Below are positions 32,818-45,300 of a DNA stretch of 64,000 nt, piece by piece. The notes under the pieces were generated by a model, which saw only the letters and a program-made list of their open reading frames with translations, was not told the DNA's origin and searched no databases. The position numbers and the translations under genes were made by a program. Numbering within the stretch: position 1 is the stretch's first letter; each line of letters opens with the position of its first letter. This stretch comes from Rhexocercosporidium sp. MPI-PUGE-AT-0058 (Eukaryota > Ascomycota > Leotiomycetes > Helotiales): NCBI GenBank assembly GCA_020746875.1, contig JAGTJL010000009.1:1116001-1180000 (forward strand). The letters are read 5' to 3'.

Positions 32818-33036
32818 CATGAGCACCTCCAGTTCGAGAACTTGTAATGATATCATTTTGCGATGCATGGTAGGAGTTGGAAAGGACGGCGTTAAGTGCA
32901 TTCTTTGCATATGGTTTCAACGGAGCACGGGATCAATACTGGCCATGGATGGGAAGAAAGCTCCAAAAATCCAGGAAGGGGTTAGCAATCTTTGTCGATA
33001 CTGATAATTTATACCCAATTCGAACGACTTGGCGAT

Positions 33037-33615
33037 CTAGTCAGGCGTATTTAAATAATCCACATACTTAATCTCGCTCTCTCCATTAAAATTCCTGTCT
33101 CCATCAATGTCACTATCTCCAAAGCCCTCTGTTGCACTCAAATACCCCTCATAGTCCCTATCCTCCGCGTCGTTATCACTCCCCCCTTCATACCCAGATT
33201 CGGAACCAGAATCAGACCCCTCATCCGAATGGTCAGCCAGATCGTCCGCATATGAAAATGCCAAATCCTCATTCCTCATGCGGCAAAAGTGCTCAATCAC
33301 TCCCAGTACTTGATCCTCGTTCATACCCTCTAAATTGCGTAGGAGGTCGAATTCGCCTTCTCTTCGACTCTTTTTTGTCGCTTCCCGAATTGCTAAGATA
33401 CAAAGAAGAATGAACTTGACGAAGCAAATGAAGATTAGGATAATGTGCAGATACGGCAGGAAAATTTCGTCTGTGATGAGATTTAGTAACATTTTCACAT
33501 CGGCGCGGAGTGCCGAAGGGAGGTCATCATGGGATATTGGAGACATGTCTGCTGGTAAAGAAAATATTGTGTGCTTTCGATCGAAGTGGGTTTGGACATA
33601 GGAATTAGAAGACAT
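33037..33615 (-). CDS. small single-pass membrane protein with acidic tail
   Basis: A single-exon frame of 192 residues that I do not recognise. One strong transmembrane helix (YLHIILIFICFVKFILLCIL, about 55-74) is followed by a short basic stretch (REATKKSRREGE). The C-terminal 90 residues are very rich in Asp, Glu, Ser and Gly (DHSDEGSDSGSESGYEGGSD). There is no signal peptide. By the positive-inside rule the acidic tail would be cytosolic. It lies next to another small membrane protein of the same layout on the same strand. Likely lineage-restricted. Confidence 0.6.
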   Translation of the reverse strand: MSSNSYVQTHFDRKHTIFSLPADMSPISHDDLPSALRADVKMLLNLITDEIFLPYLHIILIFICFVKFILLCILAIREATKKSRREGEFDLLRNLEGMNEDQVLGVIEHFCRMRNEDLAFSYADDLADHSDEGSDSGSESGYEGGSDNDAEDRDYEGYLSATEGFGDSDIDGDRNFNGESEIKYVDYLNTPD

Positions 33616-33945
33616 CTTGTTTGTTTGAACACAGAAAGGAAGAGCTTCCTTTGAAGAAATATTTCTTTTTCGTTGGTCAGTCTAGATATCAAGGTTTCTT
33701 GGTGAGCCCATTCGAGGCTATCACCTAGTCCTACGGTTTAGTGATATATATATAACCCTGTTCACCCTCAGAAGTGCCAGCTAGGAGATACCCTTGGAAG
33801 CTTTCTCCGGATGCGAGCGACATCACACAGATGTTGTTGGTCGGGCACGCCCTCTGAGTGGAACACTTGCATGAATATGCAAATAATGGTAAATGAATTA
33901 AGCGTGCAAGCAACTCTCGAACTTTAATAATTTCTAGCATATCCT
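33616..33945. promoter_or_regulatory. gap between two small membrane-protein genes
   Basis: 330 bases between the stop of the right-hand gene and the start of the left-hand one. A TATATATATAA run at about 33744-33754 is a possible TATA-like element but sits far from the start at 33615. No gene is seen. Confidence 0.35.
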
Positions 33946-34437
33946 TCACTTCTCCTCAGCGCCTGTCTCATAATTCGGCCGTCGATATCCAATACACTCC
34001 CATTCCTCCTTCATTTGCTTGAAAAGCGAATCCTGTTCGTCGACATCACTCTCACTCGTATCCAGTGCACAAACATCCTCGACCCCTCGATCCCTGTAAA
34101 CCTCTCTAAATGTCTTCAATGCAGCGTCTTCTGCTGCTTCTACTTCATTTATGCCTTTCTTGTCCACCGCTTGAAATTTAATTTTCGAGCAGAAATCTCC
34201 AGAAGAGGATGATTTAGCAGTTTGATATTCTGTGGTCGGGCGACTGGAAAAGTCCTCCGTTGCGCAGCCTAGGCACATGAAGAAGATGAAGTATGCGAAG
34301 AGTGCTGAGAACGTGCAGAATGCAAGACAGTAGATAATCTCGGCCATGATATTTTTGTTTGGGAAGAAAAAACCAAAATATTCCTCCATCGTGTTATCGG
34401 TGTCGATCAGTAGGTCAGGTTTCAATAGAGATTTCAT
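33946..34437 (-). CDS. small single-pass membrane protein
   Basis: A single-exon frame of 163 residues that I do not recognise. The transmembrane helix is IIYCLAFCTFSALFAYFIFF at about 34-53, preceded by an aromatic stretch (EEYFGFFFPNKN). The cytosolic part is polar, with a moderately acidic C-terminus (LDTSESDVDEQDSLFKQM). Layout and strand match the gene at 33037-33615 (short head, one helix, acidic tail), but I see no clear residue-level similarity. A 330-base gap separates the two. Function unknown. Confidence 0.55.
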   Translation of the reverse strand: MKSLLKPDLLIDTDNTMEEYFGFFFPNKNIMAEIIYCLAFCTFSALFAYFIFFMCLGCATEDFSSRPTTEYQTAKSSSSGDFCSKIKFQAVDKKGINEVEAAEDAALKTFREVYRDRGVEDVCALDTSESDVDEQDSLFKQMKEEWECIGYRRPNYETGAEEK

Positions 34438-34982
34438 GCATGCCTAATTTGTGGCTGAAGACACTTGACTGTGGGAATACTTGTGATCTGCTTTTTGGTG
34501 GTGTATATACCTAGTCAGGGCTCTTTTGGTGGGATTAGTTTAAGTACGGATAGTTCAGGCACTAATCCTGTGGGAAGCTTCTCGTCACCTAGATAGCTTT
34601 GTTGGACCGGAACTAGGATTAGCGAGCACCCAGAACTCTGACTTACTGTACTTCGACCAACTGATTATCCTTGATGACATCTACCAAAGCACCCACCATG
34701 AACCATTAAAACATGATTGTGGGGAACTCAAGAATCGAGCTGCAGCGCAGTCTCAAGATGAGAAGAGGGTTTTGCGCCAGAATCGTGGCTGAGGAAAGAA
34801 GGCTAACCAGTTAAGCGAGGTCGAGTAAACAGACGATGATAGTTGTGCGGGTGCACTGGTGAATGTGATTTATTATATCACGGAAAGTATATAGAGTACT
34901 GTGAGCGTTGAAAATAGTGTCACTGTTGAAGTTTTCTTGTCTCTCATGTAGTATTCACGAGCAACCACAATTACTACAAATG
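34438..34982. other. intergenic region
   Basis: 545 bases between the small membrane-protein gene and the hydrolase pseudogene. Nothing recognisable. It would contain the promoter of the 33946-34437 gene. Confidence 0.4.
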
Positions 34983-35935
34983 CTAACCAACGGACTCCGC
35001 TTCTTGCTCCACAAACCTCTTAATCATTTCAGCAACCACATCCCCTTGTTCAACACAAGTCTAATGTCCGCAATCCTCTAACTGTTCGAGTCGCTTCTTG
35101 TATTTGCCTGTTCTATATCCCTCCAGAATTTGCTCGCTAGAAACGTTTATGTCTTCCCTTCCAGCCAAAATCAACAGTGGAGCCTTGATCTTAGAATACA
35201 GTGGTTGTTTTGAGTCTATAATGACTTGAATGAGGCGGACATACTCATTCGGGTCGGTAGACAGAATGGAAGAGCGAGTGTAGGCGCGTTGTAGTGGGGT
35301 CGAAGTTCTGGATGTAGTGATTACGGGAAGGGAGGATGCCAAATCGATTAAGCCTTTTCCTGCTACTTCCTGTTAGTACATAGTCCACCCGATCAAAAAG
35401 AACAACACTGTGACAATATATTGAGCAGTGAATGCAGGTACTTACACTGTGTTATACTCTCATTCCGCGATTCAAGTATGTATGCCAATCCCTTACAAGG
35501 ATTAAGTGGTCCAAGTAAGACAACACCTCCTATGCGGTCGGGATATTCGGCCGCTAAGTGACTGGCAATGATGCTACCTATGGAATGGCCGACGACTATT
35601 ATCTTCTCCTTGAATCCAAGCTCGTCAATTAATTCGATTGCTATTTTGGCAAGGGTCGCTATGCCGTGTGGAGAGGATAATGGTGTTGGAGGGGACATTC
35701 CTGAGCCAGGTTAATCGAGCGTTATGCAACGGATGGAGGAAGAAATTGCGGGTGTGATTGTATGATAGAAACAGGAGGACGACCTAAGCCCATGTAGGAG
35801 CAAAGCAACGGGTTTGGGCGGTAGCTCACTTACTTCCTGGTCACTTGGGAGATAGGTATATATATCCTCATTCCAGGAATCAGTATAGCAGAGGCCTTGG
35901 CTACTCCATCTAGAATAGATTTCGAAAGTAAGCAT
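34983..35935 (-). pseudogene. alpha/beta-hydrolase pseudogene
   Basis: Read on the minus strand from ATG 35935. The oxyanion motif VALLLHGLRSS, the nucleophile elbow VGHSIGS, the acid region LLILAGREDIN and the catalytic His at LEDCGH appear in proper order. A TAA at 35713-35711 interrupts ITLD-stop-PGSG, and a TAG at 35063-35061 follows the catalytic His (CGH-stop-TCVEQGDVVAEM). The frame then stays open to a TAG at 34985-34983. A normal family member often has Trp after this His, so the second stop could be TGG to TAG. An intron near 35446-35360 is likely, but the donor and acceptor phases do not match, a third possible defect. The original enzyme was probably a small esterase or lactonase-type hydrolase. 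Confidence 0.75.
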
Positions 35936-36203
35936 GGTGAAGTTGACTGCTCTATGCGGGGTTATGTGTAGGGTTGAAAAGTGTGAAAAGGTTGTGAAGA
36001 GGGGTTTTGCTGCACCAGGCGATTTGTTTATTGTCAGAGGACTGCTGTCATAGACACTAAGCCTTTAACTTAGTGTGCTAGCTCGGGATGGATTGCATGG
36101 GAGAATCTCGAACATCGGAGTCCAGCATGACACCAATTTCGACGTTCACTATATAATCTTCTATACAGTAGGTAACGGTTTCGGTATTTAGTACTTCTAA
36201 TGT

Positions 36204-36950
36204 TTAAGTAAGTGTTTGGATGAATGCGGAGTAAATGAATGTACCTGTTAAGTTCCAAGCACAATCCAGCGTCCTGCTCGCCGCGATGAGGGGACGATGG
36301 CGGGTACAACGACGGCTCAGGACAAGGAGAATCTGGACGGCTTCGAGGCTTGGGTTTCTACGACCCAGGAGACGTTCTATCTCATCTGCGGGCTCATGGA
36401 GATGGTCTGTGAGTTCGAAATAGAAGCCATCGAGAGCATCTGCGCCTGCGTCAGTCAGTGGTCGAAAAGTAGACAGCGTATCTTGGAGATCCGATGCTGT
36501 GTACGATAGTCTTTGTTCTCGCACAGACAGTGGTCGAGAAGCAAAGAGGGTGACTTGCAGATCCGATGCGACATAGGATGGCCTGCGATCTAGTAGGAAG
36601 TCATGTCAACGAGGAGTTCGACGGACTGAACACCTCGACAAACCGCGGACATCTCAGACCTCTCGGACCTGTGTTGGCTGGCCGTCCTCTCTCGGGAGGC
36701 GAGTTATTGGGTGGTAGAGATTGTGGTAGATCTAGCTCCTCTGTGATGGCCTGCGAGGTCAGCGTGCCCCATCTTGTATTGCGCCGTCGATCGGCAAAAT
36801 AGCCCGCCATATGGCGAATGCAGAGGTTGTGATAGGCTAGGATGTAGTCGCGCTTCCGTTAGATCAAATTGTCTTTGGACTCCTTGAATCTCTTGATCAA
36901 CTTCTGTACGATCTCTCGTAGGCGCCGCTTTGCCTGGGATCCAACCACCC
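36204..36950 (-). pseudogene. decayed gene of unknown family
   Basis: On the minus strand one frame reads KRRLREIVQKLIKRFKESKD, then a TAA at 36861-36859, then RKRDYILAYHNLCIRHMAGY and onward to a stop at 36601. A second frame, shifted, runs from about 36590 to 36204 (SYTASDLQDTLSTFRPLTD...). The helical, coding-like composition across a stop and a frame change suggests a broken gene. It contains two copies of a repeat with 72-base period. I do not recognise the family. Confidence 0.35.
36452..36582. repeat. two-copy direct repeat, 72-bp period
   Basis: Copies begin near 36452 (CAGTCAGTGGTCGA) and 36524 (CAGACAGTGGTCGA) and both continue with GATCCGATGC further on. On the minus strand they encode related peptides (SYVASDLQVTLFASRPL and SYTASDLQDTLSTFRPL), a 24-codon repeat. 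Confidence 0.7.
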
Positions 36951-37977
36951 CTCTAGAAGAAGGGTTGTCGATCGGAATTTAGGGAGAAAGTTGGTGTCTA
37001 GACATGTTGGCTGGTCCTGAAAGAGAAATAATTCATTTTTGGAAGCATTACACACGATTTGTATATCTTATTCAAAACACCCACCTAGGGGCCTTCCTCT
37101 GTTGTTTCATGGTTTAGAAATAGCAATTGCTCTTTTTGTACCCTAGGGCAGTGGCTGTCTGGAACACTATCTTGAAATTTTGTAATCTTAACTTGTGTTT
37201 AATGCTCTGTTAACAACAATTGGTTTTGCTGGAGCTCCAAAACTTCCACATATTTTCTATTGCCACAAGCAACAGCAGCCGCGTAGACTGCATCCATTTA
37301 CTATTAACGAGGAAGTTCTAATTAAAAATTCATGGTTTTTGTTATTTCAAAAGCACCTCTGTCTATTTCCACACCCCAATGACAGAACAATGGGCGTTGT
37401 GCTGAAACAAAGAATGTTCAAAGAAACCAAGCTTACAAAGTGAGGTTCGACACAGTAATTCTTTATCCCCAGTACTTGCTGATATTCCATGCTTTATTAG
37501 AATCTACTCCAGTAACATAAAACTCAAGCCAATCGAGAGACGTACTAGAGATCATTTAGCATACACTCAGGGTCAAGTTAGAATGGGAGGAGATAGGGAT
37601 CAAGGACTGAGAGTTCTGATTCATTTGCAAACTAAGACCGAGAGTTCACAAGGGCTTCCGAGCAGGTACTCGCGAGGCGACATTCAGTTATACGAAGTAA
37701 GTTGTCTTTTTCATTTTATCTGCCTGTCTGTCCGGTGAGGAATGTGTGCCTTTTGTATTTCCCCCGATGTTTTTTTTTTCCAAGTGAGCACCGCGAACGC
37801 TTCAAGTCGAAACATTGAAGTGCCCTACATCTTGCGCACCGAGTAAACATATGCCGGATTTTCTCACTTGAAGTCAAAGATTCGAATGAAAATCTCCTCG
37901 TTCGACTCCCGTTACATCCCTTTCCACTGCAATCACACTCTAAAGCCCGCCAGCCCCACCCGTTTAGACTCCCGGAC

Positions 37978-38803
37978 TTAATCAACACCATTCCAATCAC
38001 TATCACTGTCACCACCCTCAACGCTCTCCTCATTAGACTGACTATCCTCTTCGTCATCTCCCACTTCATCTACCTCCTCAGCACCATGGCGACCAATGGC
38101 AGAACCGGCCACTGGTGAGAGACTGCCATTGCGATTGAGTGCCGAGTAGAACATAGTATTCTTGGAGCCGGCGGTGGGACTCTCGCGTAGGAGTTGCTCT
38201 TCGAGTTCTTGCTGCTGTGTGAACATGTCAGCTCAATCCAATGCAAGCACAATGCTTCCCCCTTTCAACAACCATCTTGAGGTTGAATCAAAGATTAAAC
38301 CAGAAGAATCAAAGAAACCAACATACCCTCACGCCCCCCAAAACCCCCTCTAACCTCTCTACCTCCCCCTCCCACCAAGCAACATCGCTCCTAACAGCCT
38401 CCAACCTCTTCTCCTTCCTATCCCTAGCCTCCTTCTCGAGCTGCAGTCCCCACCCAACTAGAAGCCACATGTTCAGCGCAACGAAGAGGAGGCGCGAGAA
38501 TAGGATGCCGGATGGACAGCGCATGATCTTTTCGTAGCCGATGGAGGAGATGATGGATTTGCTGAGGGAAGTGAGAATGTAGGCCAGGGGCAGGGCGAGG
38601 AGGAAATTGTATAGGACTGTGTAAGGGCTGGTTAGCTTTTGTAGTTATAGTACAAGGTGAACACTCCGTCAAAGACAGAGGAAGAAGGAGGGGGAAGACA
38701 TGCCTAACACGAAACCCGGATTCTCGAAACTGAAGAAACCCTTGCTCATCTTGCTTCTGCGCGGAGGAGGAGCGAGGTCCCGGTCGAGATCGAAGTCCAT
38801 CAT
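37978..38803 (-). CDS. small fungal membrane protein with a GC-AG intron
   Basis: Exons 38803-38704, 38616-38327 and 38214-37978 encode 208 residues. The protein starts MMDFDLDRDLAPPPRRSK, then SFENPGFVLVLYNFLLAL formed across intron 1, a hydrophobic stretch (LALPLAYILTSLSKSIISSI), a second one (ILFSRLLFVALNMWLLVGWG), then a charged coiled coil (LEKEARDRKEKRLEAVRSDV) and an acidic tail (EESVEGGDSDSDWNGVD). The first intron has donor GCATGT and a normal acceptor; no GT nearby keeps the frame. I do not recognise a named family. An organelle membrane location is inferred from two helices and no signal peptide. Confidence 0.72.
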
Positions 38804-39350
38804 TACGGTTTGCTTTGCTTGCGGCTGCACTGCCTGTCTTGTTGCTTCTCCTTCTGTACACGGTGGCTGTTAGACTCGATCAAGAGCGTGTGGTATCGTA
38901 GTAGCGTTATTGGGTAATACGGTGGCGGAGTATTGTTGTAAGGCTGGTCGAGGTCGGGTTGAAGTCGAAGTCGAGACCGAGGGTATCTTGACCGTGACGA
39001 GTTGAGGTAGGAGATGGCGAAATAAAAAATAAGTCGCCGAGGGGGGAGGGGGGAGTTCTATGGAGCTTGTTGCTTAGCGAGAAGTCAATATCGTGAGATG
39101 GGAGGTGATTTCAACTCATAATTTCAGCCTTGCTGGAACGGGGTCGCAGAATATGCAGCAAGGACCCAAAAGTCAACAACAAGACTTCATTGTCATTTAT
39201 CGACTTTTGGTAACGTAACATACAATAGACTAAGTGCATACACAACAATACAGGCAAAAAGCACAAGAACAACATAAGGATAGCGCCTGTGATAACCCCT
39301 TTCACTTTGTCCAACAACCTCAAATATCCTTCATACCTCAAAGCTGATAA
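38804..39350. other. intergenic region
   Basis: 547 bases between the membrane-protein start and the RhoGAP stop. Presumably promoter of the former (CT-rich on the minus strand near 38990-39060) and 3' UTR of the latter. Confidence 0.4.
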
Positions 39351-42300
39351 TCACCTGATCCTCTCCTCGGAATCTGCAGAGTCAATCGCATTCATCGTTT
39401 GCTCTGCCCACATAGTATACTCGCTCCCGGTAATAACCTCTTTGAGGTCTCGAATAACTGTCTCCGTGCTCTCGTCAGAACTCCGCCTCCTTGGGCTTCC
39501 AGCACCATCCATCCCATGCAATGCCTTTCTAATCCTGTCAGCCATCGTACCCTCCTCCTTTCTCGAATCTAAGCCGGACCTGTGTTGATGGTTTGACTGT
39601 CTTGACGAGGTATTTTCGGTGTGCTTGAGTGAATTGCTTCTGGAAGGTATCTTCATCAAAATTTCGAGTTGTTTTTCAGCTACTTCGGCCCTGGCCTTCC
39701 AGTTTTGAAGATCTCTTTTGGTTTCTCTCAGTTCTTCACTAAGAGTTCCGATGTCGAGGTTACCTCGAGCGCTGAGCTGCTGTTTTAGATGTTGTATCTC
39801 TTCGGTCTTCTCAGAAAGTTGACGCTGAATATTCCTCACTTGGTTGTATAACAAAGAGCTACTACGGCCGGGAGGCGGGCTTGTAAATTGACTAGCAGAG
39901 TTCATTCCCATGTCTGGCGCATCCGGAGGGCCGGTGGTTGGTGGGCGCAACATTTGTAAATGGTGAGCTACAGGAACTGGATCGGGCCGTGGAAGTACTC
40001 GTCCGATGTTTGAAGTGCTTGGAGGGCCATCAAAGACTGCCAGGTCAGAGAGATAATCATGAGTGTGATGTGTTTTATTAGGCCTTAGTTGGACTTTAGT
40101 CCGGTCCCCGGCAGCCTTTCTGGTTCTTGTAGTGGCTTCTTTAGTCGATTTTCTGACAGCTCTAATAGTTCTGGAGGATGATGCCGAGGACTCCTTAACG
40201 TGATGCTCTTCCGCTCTGCTCGAAGAAGATTCTATCTCGAAGCGCGGCGGTGGCACTATCATCGGAGATTTCATATCCCTCGATGGAGACGCCTGGTTTC
40301 CTTTATTTGTAGCTCTATCCAGCTTATAAGTATCTGCAACAAGGGTTGAGGGTCTAGAAGAAATTCGAGCAGGTGAGCCATCAGTGTTCTTCTGAATTGA
40401 CCGAAGAGGCACGGCATAAGAATTGGGAGCTTTAGTTGGTGATGGAGTCGATCGTGGACTTTTTGCGCCTGGAACCCGTGAGACAGGTCGCAAAGGAGTT
40501 GAATCATACAGTGAGTCCCTCAATACTCGCTTTGGGGTCGCCTTTCTGACCGGACTAGATTTTGGGTCTAGAAGTGAACGGGCTTCTCCACCAACGGCAG
40601 CCCGAGGAGATTGCGGTGTTTTCTCCGACTTCTGGGATCTTGCCGGCGAAGCAGGATTGATTGTATAAGGAGATACTATGCCGTCCTTCGGAGTTCCAGT
40701 ATCAGCCTGCAAATCAGGGCCCACCCGTATAGGGGTCTTTGTGGGTGATTTTGCTGGAGACCTTGAGGGTGGGGACACGGATACGGGTTCTTGCTTTCCC
40801 TGACTGAATCTTGCTACGAGGGCCGAGATCTTATTGGGGCTTCCAGTCACTCTCTTTTCGTTTCCATCTCTGGCAGTTGGTATCTCGGTAGGTAAGATGG
40901 GGACATCCGATCTGCGGACTGAACTAGCTGGCTTTTCGGTGGGAATCTGCATAGCCGAGCTTGGAATTGTGACTTCTTTTAGCAATTCGGGGGCTTCAGG
41001 CTTCAAACTAGACGGGCTCATTTCACCGCCGAAAGAAGTAGAAGCACCTCCAGATTGGGGGACTTGTGGCCCACTGGGTTGCTTGATCGATCTGTCTGCC
41101 GCTCCTCTTTCCAGCTCGGAGGCTTTTGAGACAATTGGCTGGCGGGTAACATTGTCACTCCCGTCCTGTTTGTTCTCGTTACTGTCGGATTGGAGAGGTT
41201 CATTCAGGTCCTTGACAATGTTTGACGTCTCCCTCAGCAAATCGGGACGAGTACCCCGACATTCCCTTCCTTCCTCTGTCTGGTTGTCTGCGGCGGCCGG
41301 CTTTGGCATTGTTTTCAAAACGTCCTGTCCGGCATCAGCGTCCAAAGCCCGTGCCAACACAGCCAAAGAAGCATCGTCTTCCTCTCTTGAAACTCTTGAC
41401 AAAGGATCTCTAGAAATCTTTGAGATGTCAAGTAAGTTCTTTTTACGCTTGGGATCCTCATACAATGATCTCGACACTCGACGTGGAGAGCGGCTGCGTT
41501 CCCGAGGCAGAAGTCCTGGCTCGCTGCCTCCAATTTTACGCGAGCTTCTCAGCCTGCCTTCCCCATAATCGTCTGAAGAGGCTCTGGATACTGTAATCTC
41601 AGGTTTGGGAGGTGACGGAACCGAAAGAAATTGATCCGGATTTCCAACAAGATGCTTGAATGGTAAGGAAGGAGTTGACTTTGACAGCCCCTTGCTATCC
41701 TCTATCTCGATCTGCGCATCCATTCTGGCCTTCAGTACATTCCATCTAGCGTCTAGAGCGGTCTTTTCATCGTCGTGAAGCTTTTTGTCAGAGCTCGAGA
41801 TAGTTTGTTTGCCCTGGTTGAAGGGCTTCCACTTAGTTTTCCAAGCTGCCACGTCGGCTCTGAAAGCTGCCAGATCTTTACGTATGACCGTTGAACTGTG
41901 CATTATAGCGTCGGGAGTAGCAGAGAAATTATCGGCACAACCGCTTCGATTCTCGGAAGGTGAGGGAGGAAATCGAATGGCGGCTGGCGGTCTTTGATCT
42001 TCGTAGAGGCTGCCCGGTTGTGCTGTAGTATGAGATGCACCTTGAGTCCGCTCATCAAGTTTTCGATGATCTTTAAACGGCGAAAGACGTGATTCAGTGT
42101 CAGCCGCTGTAATCAGAGGATTTCGGACAGATAGCTCTCTGTTTGGATGTCTTTTGGGTGTCTCATCTAGCACCGAAAGTTTAGCAACAATAGCTTCGAC
42201 GTCGGCTCGAGAGGCATTTTCAGCAGCGTCTAGAGTCAGCGTCTTGCTTTCTAGAGCCGCATACTCTGCGTCCAGTTTGATATCTCGATCTTCAATATTC

Positions 42301-45300
42301 AGATCCGTATTTGTTGATTCCCATTTAGTGAGGTATTTCTTCCTGTCAGACTCAAGCTCCAAGCGCCTTTTACCCAAGCTTTGTCGCTCCCAGTGAGAGG
42401 CTTCTAATGCAGATTCAAGACTGTCCAAGTCCGCATCAGAAATTTGTTCTTTCTTAGAGTCACTATTTTCCTCGAAAACAGTCTCAGCCTCCTGGGCCAT
42501 CCTATGGTATTGTGAGGGCATGTCATGCTCCAGATTTTGGCTGGACTCCAAATTGACCTTTGTCTTTTCCGCGGCTGGATTCTCTTCTTTTATTCCTTCT
42601 TGGCGAGCCTCCAGGATTGCTAGATTTCTTTCTGACGATACTTTGTCTACTTTGATAGATTCATACCGAGCTTCGAGGTGCGCTTGCTCGGCATCCAGCA
42701 CAGCCTTGAAGTTTTGCAACTCATTCTTACTTTTCGCACTTTGAAGAACCTTTCTCCTCATGTCAAGAGCAGTCCAGTCGGCCACGAATTGGCTCAGCTC
42801 GGCATTGTAGTTTCGAGGTTCAAGTTTTTCATTCTTCAGGGGTTCTTCATTCTTTTCCGTCTTTGTCTGATCCTTGGACCTGTCGCTCTCCACAGATGCC
42901 GGCGACTTCTTTTGGAGTTTTGCGGGGCTACCAGAACCTGGGGTAGATTTACCCTTTCTAGTAGTGCCAGAGGATTCCTTTGAGTGCCTTGTCTTCTTTC
43001 GTGAGCTTTTTGGTTTATTGAGATTGGAGAATGTGGGCGTAGACATGAAATGTAGCTGTTGCTTGCTGTCATATTCAAATGGATCTTCCATCTTCGCTGA
43101 GTCGACCTGCATGGCTGTTGCTACCGCTGGCCGCGGGTTTTTGTTCTCTTTGTCCAAAATTTCTGGGACCGTTATTGGCTCTTCTCGGTGAGGTGGAAGT
43201 GGAATCATTCCAGATGGAAAACTACCATCATCCGATGAGCTTGAAGGACTGTAGAATTTATCTTTGAGAGGCTCCGAAGCGAGCCGAAGCGAACCTGACG
43301 TGCATGGGGGGTCTGGACAGGACGATTCTGACTGCTCCTCTTTGATCTTGTCTTCAGCAGTTGGAGAGAGAATGCTCAAAGATCGACCTCCAGACAGTCG
43401 GTGATTTGATAACGGCTTATTCTTTGATCTGTGCTTCTTAACCACCAGCATGTCTCCGTGGTGGAAAGCTGAATCTCCATCTTCGTTATTCATTTGCCTA
43501 GTAAAACCTGGTTCATGTCAATGTTAGAAGTTCACTGAAGTCTGAATGGGAAAGCTTACGTCGGGTTGGCGTAGGAGAAACACTTCTTTCCAATCGCCGT
43601 AACGGCGATTTGAATTGGCCCCAATCTGGAGGTTTGCGAAGAGCAAAAGACTCAGATGCCGAAGGTCTAAGCGTAGGCTGTCTTGGTCCTCTAACAGCCA
43701 CGCTTTTGGTGGTGACAACAATCTTCAGAGCGCTCAAATTCCTCATATGGCGGACAACATCCCGCCAGTGTGTAATGAGCATCTCAGTAATGCCGTTGGC
43801 AACCTTGATCTTATCCACATGAGTGTTGAAAGCCGTACCTTCCTCTCCAGTCCTACTCTTCTTGTACTTTTCTTTGCGGGATTTTGGCGGGCTGATTGGG
43901 AGTAAGACCAATCCTCCTTGAGGGTTCGCAATACGCATGGTGTAATCCTCCAACAAGTCTCCTACAAGAAGTGGTCCAAAGACGACTCCCAATGGTCCGT
44001 AGCCCATGAGGTCGGATGTTGGCAATGGTCGTCCACGATCATCCTCCCTAGGTGCGATCTCTGCTGCGCGTCCAATCATACTTAGGAGTCCAAATACCGC
44101 ACATATCAATTCGCGACGGTATTGAGACTTCAATGTTGCGATTGCCAATGCAATGAGCCTCGCGCGTACCTTGCTTTGCTTCGTCCTCGTCAGTTCCGGG
44201 TCGCCACGCAGTTGAGTTTGTATTGAGATAAAGACGTTGAATAGTTGCAAAGATCCTAGTATTCCGCCAGGCAGACCAGAAAGGAACTTCTTGAACGCCG
44301 ATGCGACATCATGCACGTCGCATCTGATATGATCTGGTAGTGTGGGACATCGTACGGTCCCTGAAACAACCTGGCCATCCTCATCCATCGACCCGTAGTG
44401 ATTGTACAACGCTGCAACGATGCTCTGAGAGCCTGGTACTCGAAACACTCCTCGCGTAGAAGGAGCTACGAAAACTTTAGCAGGATACTGTGTAGCGAAA
44501 GTATCAGACTTACCATGTTGAACAAGATACTGCGCCGTTGCACGAAAGCAAGTTGGTACCGCCAAACTTCCGGCTGCATATTCTGTTGGTAGATACAACA
44601 GGCTTGATCCACAGAGGCGGACGAGCTCTTGCAGGTTCTTGTCTTTCAACTTGTCCCTCCTTGCTTTCAATCGGATGGACAGATCACTGATACTACGCCT
44701 GTGCTTGAGGTGTCGTTCGGGTTTCAACTTGACGCTTTGGGATGAGGAAGTCTTCCTCAGGATCTTTCGAGAAAACCAACTTCCAGGTTTCGTAGATGTG
44801 TTGATCAGGTCATCCTGTCATACCAAATTAGTGACGGCTGATTGTTGTCCTGAGCAAACCCACATTGAATGTATCAAACTCTTCGGGATCCACTTGTCGT
44901 ACACCATGCTGTAACCACTGATCAGCAAAGTGCATCTACCTCTTTGTGCTTGCAGGATCTGTACCTTCCTCGCCAAACGATTGTATTCCTGAACAAATAC
45001 GGTGCGATCATCAACATCGTCTTGGTCGGATAGGACATCTCCGCTCGACGAAGTCCAAGTATTGCTGGTACGCAAGCCTCTGCGCGATCTGCCTTCGTGA
45101 TTTCCATCAGGCTGTCCATCGGATCGTTGCGGAGGATTGTCAGACCCATCAACGCCTACGAAAGAGACCCCGGTGAACGACGACCGGTGGCGCGGATCCT
45201 TGGGCTCGGCCAACAGGCCTGCCGCGATGTTCATGTCGTCGAAGATAGTAGGTTGTTGAACCATTGATAATGCTGCTGATGATGAGCGAGAAATAAGACC

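Larger units (their letters stand above)
35936..37977. other. 2-kb region with decayed coding sequence
   Basis: Apart from the degraded coding stretch at about 36204-36950, I see no gene. From 37020 to 37977 the sequence is AT-rich with only short open frames. Confidence 0.45.

Noticed and set aside
40834..41568. Plus-strand 244-codon frame
   Set aside because: It is antisense to the disordered part of the RhoGAP gene and has no domain or intron support.
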